Both the position numbers and the translations under genes were made by a program. A stretch of DNA of 64,000 bases from Paracoccus sp. M683 (GTDB lineage Bacteria > Pseudomonadota > Alphaproteobacteria > Rhodobacterales > Rhodobacteraceae): the NCBI RefSeq assembly GCF_007096355.1, contig NZ_VKDF01000001.1, forward strand, positions 524,871-588,870, read 5' to 3'. Every line of letters begins with the position of its first letter. The first letter of the stretch is position 1. Below the pieces are notes generated by a model that was not told the origin of the DNA, did no database searches, and worked only from the letters and a program-made list of their open reading frames with translations. Below are positions 47,428 to 56,119 of the stretch, piece by piece.

Positions 47428-48835
47428 AGAACACCGTGGGAAGATAGAAGACCACCTGAGGGAAGATATAGACCACAGCCATGGCGATAAAGACCATGAA
47501 CAGGAAGGGCATCACCCCGGCGAAGATCTGCGTCAGCTTCACCTCGGGCGGGGCGATGCCTTTCAGGTAATAGGCCGACATCGCCATCGGTGGTGTCAGG
47601 AACGAGGTTTGCAGGTTCAGCGCCACGAGGATGCCGAAAAACAGCGGGTCGATCCCGAACATCGGCAGCAAGGGCAGGAAGATCGGCACGAAGATGATGA
47701 TGATTTCCGACCATTCCAGCGGCCAGCCCAGCAGAAAGATGATCAGCTGCGCCAAAAGCAGGAATTGCAGCGGCGTCAGGTCCAGCCCGCCGACGAAACT
47801 GGAAATCAGGTGTTCGCCCCCCAGATAGGAAAAAACCGAACTGAACGTATAGGAACCGACGAACAGCCAGCAGACCATCGCCGTCGTGCGCACCGTCAGA
47901 TAGACCGATTCACGCAGCCGCTGAAAGGTCAGCGAGCGATAGGCGGCGGCCAGGACCAACCCGCCCATGGCGCCGATGGCGGCAGCCTCGGTCGGCGTGG
48001 CAAGGCCGAACAGGATCGAGCCCAGAACCGCGACGATCAGCACCGCCAGCGGAAAGAACGAGGTGATCATCATCCAGGTCAGCTGACCCATCGGCACGGG
48101 CGGCACCTCGTCCTCGCTGGGCCGGGGCGCGACCGAGGGCTGAAGGATCGACCGCCCGATCACATAGACAAGATACAGCCCGACCAGTACCAGACCCGGC
48201 AGCATGGCCCCGGCGTAAAGCCGCACGATCGACACGCCCGAGGCCGCCGCATAGACGATCAGCATGATCGAGGGCGGGATCAGGATGCCCAAAGTGCCGC
48301 CGGCGCAGATTATGCCGCTGGCAAAGCTGGGATCATAGCGCGACTTCAGCATGGCAGGCAGCGCCAGAAGGCCCATCAGCGTCACAACCGCGCCGACGAT
48401 GCCGGTGGCGGTGGCGAACAGCGCGCAGGTGATCAGCGCCGCCACCCCCATCGACCCCGGCATCCGCCGCGAGGCAATGGCCAGCGTGGAAAAAAGCCGG
48501 TCGACGATATTCGCACGCTCGACGATATAGCCCATGAACAGGAACAAGGGCACCGCCGTCAGCACCTCGTTCGACATGACGGTATAGGTCTGGTTGATGA
48601 ACAGATCGAAGATGCGGTTGTTGAACAGCCCTTCGAACCATGTGGTCGTCGAGGTCCACCAATCGGCATCCTCGCCCAGCCGGTTGAAGCTGCGCCACAT
48701 GCGGCCGGCATCGAAATAGGCGTAATAGCCAAACATGATGCCCAGGGCCATCAGCGTGAAGGCGATGGGGAAACCCAGGAAAACCAGGATGATGAACACG
48801 CCCAGCATCGACAGGGCGACTTGCGGGTCGGTCAA
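47417..48835 (-). CDS. TRAP transporter large permease DctM (first system)
   Basis: 472 residues, about twelve membrane helices; 'RRMPGSMGVAALITCALFATATGIVGAVVTLMG' and 'GTLGILIPPSIMLIVYAA' are DctM signatures. The frame starts with TTG at 48835 (TTG ACC GAC), which has GGAG 8 bases upstream; the nearest in-frame ATG is nine codons later. Works with the 195-residue DctQ-like and TakP-like proteins upstream. Confidence 0.92.
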   Translation of the reverse strand: MTDPQVALSMLGVFIILVFLGFPIAFTLMALGIMFGYYAYFDAGRMWRSFNRLGEDADWWTSTTTWFEGLFNNRIFDLFINQTYTVMSNEVLTAVPLFLFMGYIVERANIVDRLFSTLAIASRRMPGSMGVAALITCALFATATGIVGAVVTLMGLLALPAMLKSRYDPSFASGIICAGGTLGILIPPSIMLIVYAAASGVSIVRLYAGAMLPGLVLVGLYLVYVIGRSILQPSVAPRPSEDEVPPVPMGQLTWMMITSFFPLAVLIVAVLGSILFGLATPTEAAAIGAMGGLVLAAAYRSLTFQRLRESVYLTVRTTAMVCWLFVGSYTFSSVFSYLGGEHLISSFVGGLDLTPLQFLLLAQLIIFLLGWPLEWSEIIIIFVPIFLPLLPMFGIDPLFFGILVALNLQTSFLTPPMAMSAYYLKGIAPPEVKLTQIFAGVMPFLFMVFIAMAVVYIFPQVVFYLPTVFYGG

Positions 48836-48892
48836 ATTCCATACTCCGGCAGAAGGGGGGCTTTGGCGCGTGGGTCGGGCTGCGGGTGGCGA

Positions 48893-49477
48893 TCAGGCCT
48901 CATGGGCATGGGCCTTTTCGGTCTGTTCGCGGATCAGCAGTTCCTCGGTTTCCTCGACATCCTCTTCGGCCTCGGTCCAGACGCCGTCGCGGATCGCCAG
49001 AATACAGCGCAGCACTTGCGCGATGCCCTGAATGAACAGCAGAATGCCGGCGGCGACGATCACCGTCTTGAACTGAAAGATCGGGATGCCGGCGGGGCTG
49101 TTCACGCTGACCTCGCCATATTGCCAGCTGCGCGAGGCATATTTCCAGCCCGCGAAGATCAGCGCCGTGACGCCCGGAAAGAAGAAGATGATATACAGCA
49201 GCAGGTCGACCGCCGCCTGCACCCGGACGGGCCACAGCCGATACAGGAAATCACCCCGCACATGGCCGCCGCGTGACAGCGTATAGGCCCCACCCATCAT
49301 GAACAGCGTGCCATACATGATGAACGACACATCCAGCGACCAGGATGTCGGCGCGTTGAACACATAGCGCACGACGACCTCATAGCTGACACCGATGGTC
49401 ATCAGCATGATCAGCCAGCCAAAGGTTTTGCCGAACCAGGCCGACAGGCTGTCGGCAAAGCGCACAAAGCGAAGCAT
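48893..49477 (-). CDS. TRAP transporter small permease DctQ (first system)
   Basis: 194 residues, four predicted membrane helices ('FGWLIMLMTIGVSYEVVVRYVFNAPTSW' at the N terminus) and a Glu-rich C-terminal tail. ATG at 49477 chosen (GGGGATGGG before it); the frame extends further upstream without a better start. The larger loop insertion places it with the TakP/SmoMN-type TRAP permeases. Confidence 0.88.
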   Translation of the reverse strand: MLRFVRFADSLSAWFGKTFGWLIMLMTIGVSYEVVVRYVFNAPTSWSLDVSFIMYGTLFMMGGAYTLSRGGHVRGDFLYRLWPVRVQAAVDLLLYIIFFFPGVTALIFAGWKYASRSWQYGEVSVNSPAGIPIFQFKTVIVAAGILLFIQGIAQVLRCILAIRDGVWTEAEEDVEETEELLIREQTEKAHAHEA

Positions 49478-49500
49478 CCCATCCCCCGCGCATTGAAACT

Positions 49501-49530
49501 GCCCCCGGCACCACAAGGCGCGCCGGGGGC
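49501..49530 (-). terminator. Intra-operon hairpin between dctP and dctQ
   Basis: On the minus strand GCCCCCGGC (49530-49522) pairs with GCCGGGGGC (49509-49501) over a 12-base loop, followed by AGTTTC. It lies 17 bases after the dctP stop and probably stabilises or partly ends the transcript, giving more binding protein than permease. Confidence 0.55.
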
Positions 49531-49547
49531 TGCAAGTCATCCGGCAA

Positions 49548-50690
49548 TCAGATCTTCAGCTCGCCGGGGAAGAAATGCTCATAGGCCAGTGCATAATCGG
49601 GCTTGTCCATCAGCTCGTAATAGACGGTGCGCTTGACCCAGTCGCGCTGGCTGTCGAGGATCTTCTTGATCGTCGCATCCCCTTCCAGAGAGGCGATCAT
49701 CGTGGTCCACGCATCCAGCTGGGCTTGCAGGATGTCATTGGGCGTCTTGTGGATGGTGACGCCATGTTCATCGCGCAGCTTCAGCAGGTCGGCGGAATAG
49801 TTATCCAGCGCATAAGCGGTGTTGAAGGTCGAGACCGCCTCGACGCCATGTTCCAGAATGGCGCGCAGATCGGGTTCCAGATCCTCCATCACGTCGCGGT
49901 TGAACAGAAATTCAAACGCCTCGGCGGCCTGATGATAGGACCCCATGTAATAGTTCTTTGCCACGTCCTGCGCGCCAAAGCGAAGGTCCGAGGACGGGTT
50001 GTTGAACTCGAACGCGTCGATGACGCCGCGTTCCATCGCGGGGACGATCTCGCCGCCGGGCAACTGGGCCACGGACATGCCCATCGACTGCAACAGGTCG
50101 GCGGCAAGGCCGACGGTGCGGTATTTCATGCCCTGGATGTCGCCCGCCCCGGTGATCGGGTTCTTGAACCAGCCGAATGGCTGCGCCGGCATCGGGAAGG
50201 CCATCAGGCCCACGACATTCAGCCCCATCTGATCCTGCGTCAGCTCGCGATACAGCTCGCGTCCGCCGCCCTGATAGAACCAGCTGAGCATATTGGTCGG
50301 ATCGCCGCCAAAGACCGGCCCGGTGCCGAACAGCGAGGCGGCCTTGTTCTTGCCATACCAATAGGCGCTGACCGAATGGGCGATGTCGATGACACCATCG
50401 CTGACCCCGTCCATCACCTGAAACGCGCCGACCACGGCACCTGCTGGCAGCAGGTCGATCTGGATGCGACCGCCCGACATGGCCTGCACCCGGTCCACAT
50501 ATTGCTGCGCCATGGTCTGCCAGATGTCGGATGCCGGCCAGCTGGTCTGCATCTTCAAGACCAGCGGCGATTGCGCCAGAACGGCAGGCGCCGCCACCAA
50601 TGTGCTGGCTGCCGCACCGCCGGCCATCGCCCCGCCGCGACGCAGGAACGAACGGCGCGAAACCGCCGCAGTCGTCTTGTCCTTGGTCAT
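49548..50690 (-). CDS. TRAP transporter substrate-binding protein, TakP-type, Tat-exported
   Basis: 380 residues from the ATG at 50690 (GAGGAAGAGGA before it). Twin-arginine signal 'SRRSFLRRGG' then a hydrophobic segment ending 'VLAQ'. Mature domain 'LVLKMQTSWPASDIWQTMAQQYVDRVQAMSGGRIQIDLLPAGAVVGAFQVMD' is typical of the DctP/TakP group, which binds 2-oxo acids or other carboxylates. The ligand cannot be assigned. First gene of its operon, with a 221-base divergent region to the other dctP. Confidence 0.9.
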   Translation of the reverse strand: MTKDKTTAAVSRRSFLRRGGAMAGGAAASTLVAAPAVLAQSPLVLKMQTSWPASDIWQTMAQQYVDRVQAMSGGRIQIDLLPAGAVVGAFQVMDGVSDGVIDIAHSVSAYWYGKNKAASLFGTGPVFGGDPTNMLSWFYQGGGRELYRELTQDQMGLNVVGLMAFPMPAQPFGWFKNPITGAGDIQGMKYRTVGLAADLLQSMGMSVAQLPGGEIVPAMERGVIDAFEFNNPSSDLRFGAQDVAKNYYMGSYHQAAEAFEFLFNRDVMEDLEPDLRAILEHGVEAVSTFNTAYALDNYSADLLKLRDEHGVTIHKTPNDILQAQLDAWTTMIASLEGDATIKKILDSQRDWVKRTVYYELMDKPDYALAYEHFFPGELKI

Positions 50691-50911
50691 TCCTCTTCCT
50701 CCCTTTTTTGGTTTTGTATACCTTGCTCCCGCCTGCACTGTTTCGTCTGGGGCGTCGCAAATCAAGACTTTATTGGGCGGGGTTTTAGCGGACTTCCCCC
50801 ATATCGCCGCCTTCCCGACGTTTGAGACCAGCACTTTATGGATCTTTCGGGGATATTGCGCGGCGCTGCACAATCTGCAATCAACCAGAAACCACTGGGA
50901 GGAGGACCGTA
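50691..50911. promoter_or_regulatory. Divergent promoter region of two TRAP operons
   Basis: 221 bases between the two binding-protein genes; AT-richer than the surroundings in 50700-50730 and 50755-50780. It must hold both promoters. No clear operator palindrome or regulator gene was recognised. Confidence 0.5.
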
Positions 50912-51901
50912 GTGTATACGAAATTCGCATTGGCGCTGACCACGGCGCTGGCCATCACCCTGCCGGCAGCGGCGGAAACGCTGCGCCTGTCGCATAATGT
51001 CGGTGACACGACCACCTGGCAGCAGGGGGCCGAGAAATTCGGCGAATTGCTGGCGGCGGAAACCGGCGGCGCCTTTGATGTCCGCGTCTTTCCCAACGCC
51101 CAGCTGGCCGGCGGCGACCAGATGAAACAGGCCGAGATGACCGGGCGCGGCGCCATTGATCTGGTGCTGACCTCGGCCATCAACGTGACCCCGCTGGCGC
51201 CGGAAATGGCCGCCTTCTCGCTGCCCTATCTTTACGCCGATTACGCCGCCGTCGACCGCACCACCCAAGGCGCTGCGGGCGACAAGATGGAGGAAATCAT
51301 GGCAGGCCACGGCATCAAGGTGCTGGCCTGGGGCGAGAATGGCTTTCGCGAGGTGACGAACTCCAAACGGCCGATCAAATCGCCTGCCGACATGGCCGGG
51401 CTGAAGATGCGCGTGGCCGGGCCGATGTATATCGACGTGATGACCGATCTGGGCGCCAATCCGCAGCAGATGCAATGGTCCGAGACCTTCCCCGCCTTGC
51501 AGCAGGGCGTGGTGGACGGGCAGGAAAACCCCATCGGCGCGGTGATCATCCCGCAGCGCGTCTATGAGGTTCAGAAATACATCACCCCGTGGCATTACAG
51601 CTATGACCCGCTGTTCCTGGGCATCGCGCAGTCGCGTTGGGACGCGATGGACGACGCCACCAAGGCGCAGTTCCAGAAGGCCGCCGACGAAGCCATGGCC
51701 TATCAGATCGAGATCAGCCGCAAGGCCACAGATGAAGGCATCGCCTTCCTCAAGGAACAGGGCATGGAAGTGACCGAACTGACGCCCGAGGAACTGGCCG
51801 CCTTCAAGGACGCCACCAAGCCCAGCTTTGACAAATGGTCCGAAAAAGTCGGGGCCGATATCGTGAAGCTGTTCACAGACGAAGCGAACGCGGCGCCGTA
51901 A
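50912..51901 (+). CDS. TRAP transporter substrate-binding protein DctP (second system)
   Basis: 329 residues with GTG start at 50912 preceded by GGAGGAGGA. Sec signal peptide 'FALALTTALAITLPAAAE'. Mature part 'LRLSHNVGDTTTWQQGAEKFGELLAAETGGAFDVRVFPNAQLAGGDQMKQAEMTGRGAIDL' is the DctP family; 'KMRVAGPMYIDVMTDLGANPQQM' and 'ALQQGVVDGQENP' are the ligand-site regions. Substrate unknown, probably an organic acid or sugar acid. TAA is followed directly by the dctQ ATG. Confidence 0.92.
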   Translation: MYTKFALALTTALAITLPAAAETLRLSHNVGDTTTWQQGAEKFGELLAAETGGAFDVRVFPNAQLAGGDQMKQAEMTGRGAIDLVLTSAINVTPLAPEMAAFSLPYLYADYAAVDRTTQGAAGDKMEEIMAGHGIKVLAWGENGFREVTNSKRPIKSPADMAGLKMRVAGPMYIDVMTDLGANPQQMQWSETFPALQQGVVDGQENPIGAVIIPQRVYEVQKYITPWHYSYDPLFLGIAQSRWDAMDDATKAQFQKAADEAMAYQIEISRKATDEGIAFLKEQGMEVTELTPEELAAFKDATKPSFDKWSEKVGADIVKLFTDEANAAP

Positions 51902-52366
51902 ATGCGCTGCCTGATCGACGATTTTGAAAAGCTTGTCTGCGCGGTCCTGCTGCTGGGCATGACCGCGCTTGGCTTTGCCAATATCGTCGTGCGTTACGGC
52001 ACCAGCCATTCCTTTGCCGCGACCGAGGAGTTGCTGACCGGCGGTTTCGTCCTGCTGACCGTTTTCGGCGCCGCCATCGCCGCGCGCCGGGGCGAACATC
52101 TGGCGGTGGAACTGATTTCCGACCTGCTGCCCGCGCCCGCGCGAAGGGCTGTGATCTGGCTGGCGGCGGGGCTGTCGGTGGCGCTGCTGGCAGCCTCGGT
52201 CTGGTTTACCATCGGGCTGGTGCGCAATCAGATTTCAACGGGCATGACCAGCTATGCGCTGAACTTGCCGCTATGGTGGTATTCGCTGGCGGTGCCTTTG
52301 GGCTTTGCGCTTGTGCTGATCCGCTATGTGCAGGCGCTGATCCGGGGGCCTGAACGCGATGAGTGA
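51902..52366 (+). CDS. TRAP transporter small permease DctQ (second system)
   Basis: 154 residues with four predicted membrane helices; 'NIVVRYGTSHSFAATEELL' is the DctQ hallmark. Begins on the base after the dctP stop and overlaps dctM by 8 bases. Normal size for the classic DctQ type, unlike the larger protein of the neighbouring system. Confidence 0.9.
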   Translation: MRCLIDDFEKLVCAVLLLGMTALGFANIVVRYGTSHSFAATEELLTGGFVLLTVFGAAIAARRGEHLAVELISDLLPAPARRAVIWLAAGLSVALLAASVWFTIGLVRNQISTGMTSYALNLPLWWYSLAVPLGFALVLIRYVQALIRGPERDE

Positions 52367-53660
52367 GATCGGCAGCGGCAGCCTGATGGTGGGCCTGTTT
52401 TTCCTGTTCCTGATCCTGCGGGTGCCGGTGGCTTTCGCGCTTGGCCTGTCGGCGCTGGTGGCGATGTGGCAATTGGGCTTTGGGCTGGATCTGGTGGGCG
52501 ATCTGCTGACCGCCGGGATCGCCAAGTTTTCGCTGCTGGCCATTCCGTTCTTTATCCTGGCGGGCAACCTGATGGGGCGGTTGGGCATTGCCGACCGGAT
52601 GATCCGGTTCTTCCGCGTGCTGGTGGGCGATCTGCCCGGCGGGATGGGGCTGGTCGGCACCGTCGTCTGCCTGTTCTGGGGCGCGGTCAGCGGGTCCGGC
52701 CCGGCCTCGGTCGCGGCCATCGGGCCGATGATCATCCGCTCGATGGAGGAGGACGGCTTTTCCCGCGCCTTCGCCGCCGGGCTGGTCTGCACCGGGGCCG
52801 CCCTGTCCATCGTCATCCCGCCCTCGATCGGGCTGGTAATCTATGGCGTGCTGGCCGAAACCTCGATCGCCGATCTGTTCATCGCCGCGATCATTCCGGG
52901 GCTGGTCTGCGGGGCGCTGATGCTGTGTGCGCTGCCCTTTGGGCAGGCCCATGACGCCGCCGCCACGCGGGCACTGGTGGCGCCGCCCTATCCGGGGCTG
53001 CCCTATGGCGCGCGGCTATGGCGCTGTTTTCTCGACAGTTTCTGGGGGCTGATGACCCCGGTGGTGATCCTTGGCGGCATCTATTCGGGTGTGTTCACAC
53101 CGACCGAGGCCGCCATCGTCGCATCCGTCTATGCGCTGGCCGTGGGCGCGCTGGCTTACCGGACGCTGACATGGCAGGGGCTGTTCAAGGCGCTGACCGA
53201 TTCCGCCTCGTCCTCGGCGGTGGTGATGCTGGTCGTGGCCTATGCCGGGCTGTTTGGCTGGGTCGTCACGGTGGATGATCTGGTTGGCAGCTATTCCGGC
53301 GCGCTGCTGGGGCTGTCGTCGAATGAATGGGTCATTCTGGCGGTGATCATGCTGGTCTTGCTGATCTGCGGCATGTTCATGGACGCGATCACCATCATGC
53401 TGATCTGCCTGCCGATCTTCCTGCCCGTCGCGCGAGAGCTGAACTGGGACCCGATCTGGTTCGGCGTGCTGGTCATGGTCAATCTGGCCATCGGGCTGAT
53501 CACCCCGCCGGTCGGGATCAACCTTTACGTCGCCGCCAATATCACCCGGCTGCCGCTGGAAAAGGTGGCGCGGGGGGCGCTTCCCTTTCTTGCGACGGCG
53601 CTGGTCGGGCTGGCCGTGATCGCGGCCTTTCCGTCGTTGAGTCTGGTGCTGTTGGACTGA
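52359..53660 (+). CDS. TRAP transporter large permease DctM (second system)
   Basis: 433 residues, about twelve membrane helices, 'FFILAGNLMGRLGIADRMI', 'LFWGAVSGSGPASVAAIGPMII' and 'ITPPVGINLYVAANI' are DctM signatures. It completes the plus-strand TRAP system with dctP and dctQ. A short CCGGTT/AACCGG hairpin (53702-53717) follows. Confidence 0.93.
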   Translation: MSEIGSGSLMVGLFFLFLILRVPVAFALGLSALVAMWQLGFGLDLVGDLLTAGIAKFSLLAIPFFILAGNLMGRLGIADRMIRFFRVLVGDLPGGMGLVGTVVCLFWGAVSGSGPASVAAIGPMIIRSMEEDGFSRAFAAGLVCTGAALSIVIPPSIGLVIYGVLAETSIADLFIAAIIPGLVCGALMLCALPFGQAHDAAATRALVAPPYPGLPYGARLWRCFLDSFWGLMTPVVILGGIYSGVFTPTEAAIVASVYALAVGALAYRTLTWQGLFKALTDSASSSAVVMLVVAYAGLFGWVVTVDDLVGSYSGALLGLSSNEWVILAVIMLVLLICGMFMDAITIMLICLPIFLPVARELNWDPIWFGVLVMVNLAIGLITPPVGINLYVAANITRLPLEKVARGALPFLATALVGLAVIAAFPSLSLVLLD

Positions 53661-53701
53661 ACGGGGCGTAGCGCCTGCGGGCGCTGCATCGACCGCGCGA
53701 G

Positions 53702-53717
53702 CCGGTTAAAAAACCGG
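53702..53717 (+). terminator. Weak hairpin after the second TRAP operon
   Basis: CCGGTT-AAAA-AACCGG, a 6-pair stem 42 bases after the dctM stop, followed by TGGATTATTTT. Stem short and T run poor. Confidence 0.35.
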
Positions 53718-53858
53718 TGGATTATTTTCCAGCAAATCATATAATCAATATATCCCACGGTGGATGTTTTTTTACTGGCGAACACCTGGTTGGTTACATC
53801 TAGAACATGCCGATAATGGCAAGGATCTCCACCAAAAACAGACTGATTGGATTGACCG

Positions 53859-54542
53859 ATGCGCCGCGTGATCATGTTGTTGCCAAATCCGGATCTTTTG
53901 CAGCTTGCAAACTGCTATAAATACATCAGTCGCACCGACAGTCCTTATGCAGATATCTACACAATGAGAACGATCATCGGAAAATGCGCCGATGCAGAGA
54001 AGATTCTGGTAATCGGCCATGGGAATGTTGCGAGCTTTTCTGGAACGACGACAGCCGATGTTGCCGATGCGATAATCAAAAGCGGCATCAATCTGAAAGC
54101 AAGCAATCGAATTGATTTTGACACCTGTTATGCAAGCTCATCTACGGGCATGAGTGCGACCACCCCGACAAGCGCGATTGAACTGGTTCGCGCCCATCTT
54201 TTGAAATTCGATCAGGAATGCCGAATCATTTTTTCTGGGGCAACCGGGCCAACTATTACGATTGGTGATCTGGATGACAAACGGCTTGTTGTCGATCCAG
54301 GAAAATTGACCGATGCGGGTGACCTTCAGGAAAAACTGATAACAGAGAAAGGTGTTGATCTGTTCGGCAGACGTGCGGATTGGGATGAATACGCACAGTC
54401 CGACACAATAAAGGGCTACGCGCAGACTGAATATGCAAAGCTGATTGATTTTGCGAGAGAATTTCGCAAGGGAATCGTCACATATCTCGATGTGGCGGAT
54501 ACTCGAAAGATCAAGATCGGAAACTTGACGACCGCGATCTGA
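53859..54542 (+). CDS. Orphan protein with caspase-like HG...C pattern
   Basis: 227 residues, no signal peptide, no clear ribosome site; start may instead be the ATG at 53874. 'EKILVIGHGNVASFSG' (about residues 47-62) followed by 'IDFDTCYASS' (about 87-96) has the His-Gly and Cys spacing of clan CD cysteine peptidases (caspase, CHAT or C80 type); the rest is unfamiliar. The gene is AT-richer than its neighbours (27 G/C in bases 53881-53940) and stands alone between a TRAP operon and phoB, suggesting acquisition. Peptidase identity is a guess from the motif. Confidence 0.55.
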   Translation: MRRVIMLLPNPDLLQLANCYKYISRTDSPYADIYTMRTIIGKCADAEKILVIGHGNVASFSGTTTADVADAIIKSGINLKASNRIDFDTCYASSSTGMSATTPTSAIELVRAHLLKFDQECRIIFSGATGPTITIGDLDDKRLVVDPGKLTDAGDLQEKLITEKGVDLFGRRADWDEYAQSDTIKGYAQTEYAKLIDFAREFRKGIVTYLDVADTRKIKIGNLTTAI

Positions 54543-54668
54543 ATTGGACCCAGCGCCGGTCAAACCTACAGCCGAAATTCATATCACCCTGACTTTCCTG
54601 AACGCACAAGGCGCAACCGCGTTACCGTGGCAGCAGAAGCGCCCAAGCGTCAGCACGATCTCAAGCGT

Positions 54669-55361
54669 CTACCCCAGCGCATACCCGGTGCCGCGCACGG
54701 TGCGCACCGGATTGTCACCGCCATTCTGCATCAGCGCCTTGCGCAACCGGCCCACATGCACGTCGATGGTGCGGGTATCGACATAGATGTCGCGCCCCCA
54801 GACCCGGTCCAGCAACTGTTCGCGGGTCCACACACGGCCGGGCTTTTCCATCAGTGTCGACAGCAGCCGGAACTCGGTCGGGCCCAGATGCAGCGCCTGC
54901 CCGGCGCGGAACACCCGATGCTCGGCGGCATCAAGGATGATGTCCTCATAGGCCAGCCGCTCTCCCATGGTCGTGGGGCGGGTGCGGCGCAGCTGGGTGC
55001 GCAGGCGGGCCATCAGCTCGACCACCGAGTAAGGCTTGACCACATAGTCATCGGCGCCAGTTTCAAGGCCCCGCACGCGGTCGACCTCTTCGCTGCGGGC
55101 CGACAGCATGATGATCGGGATCGGGCGGGTGCCGGGATCGGCCTTCAGGCGACGGCAGACCTCGATGCCGCTGACATTGGGCAGCATCCAGTCCAGCACG
55201 ATCAGATCGGGCTGCTCCTCGGCCACCAACAGCAGCGCCTCGTCGCCGTTTTCGGCCATGACCACGCCGAACCCCTCGGCTTCAAGATTGTATCGCAGCA
55301 CCTCGCGCTGCGCGCCCTCGTCCTCGACCACAAGGACCAGCGGGGTCTGTTGCGAGGCCAT
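54669..55361 (-). CDS. phoB: Phosphate regulon response regulator PhoB
   Basis: 230 residues, OmpR family. Receiver domain with acidic pair 'VVEDE', phosphoacceptor D57 in 'IVLDWMLP' and 'YVVKPYS'; C-terminal winged helix with 'RVFRAGQALHLGPTEFRLLSTLMEKPGRVWTREQLLDRVWG'. Last gene of the pst operon. The sensor kinase phoR is not in the window. Confidence 0.94.
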   Translation of the reverse strand: MASQQTPLVLVVEDEGAQREVLRYNLEAEGFGVVMAENGDEALLLVAEEQPDLIVLDWMLPNVSGIEVCRRLKADPGTRPIPIIMLSARSEEVDRVRGLETGADDYVVKPYSVVELMARLRTQLRRTRPTTMGERLAYEDIILDAAEHRVFRAGQALHLGPTEFRLLSTLMEKPGRVWTREQLLDRVWGRDIYVDTRTIDVHVGRLRKALMQNGGDNPVRTVRGTGYALG

Positions 55362-55365
55362 GGGA

Positions 55366-56097
55366 TCAGTCCTCGTCGGTCAGGGCGGCAATGTCGGCGG
55401 GCGGGACGCGATTGTCCTTGGGCCGGTTGTCATCGGGCAGCTCGCCCGTGACCAGATAGATCACCTGCTCGGCGATGGCGGTGGCGTGGTCGCCCATGCG
55501 TTCAATGTTCTTGGCGATGAAATGCAGGTGCATGCAGGCGGTGATATTGCGCGGATCTTCCATCATGTAGGTCAGGAATTCGCGAAACAGCGCGTTATAC
55601 ATCTGGTCCACTTCCAGATCGCGGGCGCGGACATCGGCGGCCAGTTCGGCGTCACGCTGGATATAGCTGTCCAGCGCATCGGTCAGCATCTTTTCCACCG
55701 TCGAGGCCATCCGCCGCAGCGCAATCCCCGATCCGCTGATGGCCGGCATCTGCGCCAGCACATGCGTGCGCTTGGCCATGTTCTTGGCATAGTCGCCGAC
55801 CCGTTCCAGACTGCCGGCGATCTTGATCACCGACAGCACCATGCGCAGATCGGTGGCCGTCGGCGCGCGCAGGGCGATCAGCCGGGCGCTGTCCTCGTTG
55901 ATCTGCGCCTCAAGCGCGTCGATGGCCTTGTCGCGGCGGCGCACCTCGTCGGCCAGTTCATCGTCGCGGTTCAACAACGCTGTCGCGCCATCGGCAATGG
56001 CGCTTTCGACCATGCCGCCCATTTTCACGACCTGCGCCTGAATGGTTTCCAGATCGCGGTCAAAGGCGGACGAGATATGTTTGTCGCGGTTCATCAT
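55366..56097 (-). CDS. phoU: Phosphate signalling regulator PhoU
   Basis: 243 residues from the ATG at 56097 (GAGGA 6 bases upstream); a second ATG follows at once. Two three-helix repeats with 'MVESAIADGATALLNRDDELADEVRRRDKAIDALEAQINED' and 'HLHFIAKNIERMGDHATAIAE' contain the metal-binding E(D)xxxD motifs. Represses the Pho response with PstSCAB. Lies between pstB and phoB. Confidence 0.93.
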   Translation of the reverse strand: MMNRDKHISSAFDRDLETIQAQVVKMGGMVESAIADGATALLNRDDELADEVRRRDKAIDALEAQINEDSARLIALRAPTATDLRMVLSVIKIAGSLERVGDYAKNMAKRTHVLAQMPAISGSGIALRRMASTVEKMLTDALDSYIQRDAELAADVRARDLEVDQMYNALFREFLTYMMEDPRNITACMHLHFIAKNIERMGDHATAIAEQVIYLVTGELPDDNRPKDNRVPPADIAALTDED

Positions 56098-56119
56098 GGG
56101 TATTCCTCGCTGCGCTGGA

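Noticed and set aside
47324-49276. 650-codon plus-strand frame opposite the amidase and dctM
   Set aside because: Highly charged Gln/His/Arg/Asp-rich shadow of membrane-protein codons; not a real gene.
53859-54542. Prophage or insertion-sequence remnant around the AT-richer gene
   Set aside because: No integrase, transposase, target-site duplication or terminal inverted repeats were seen around it.
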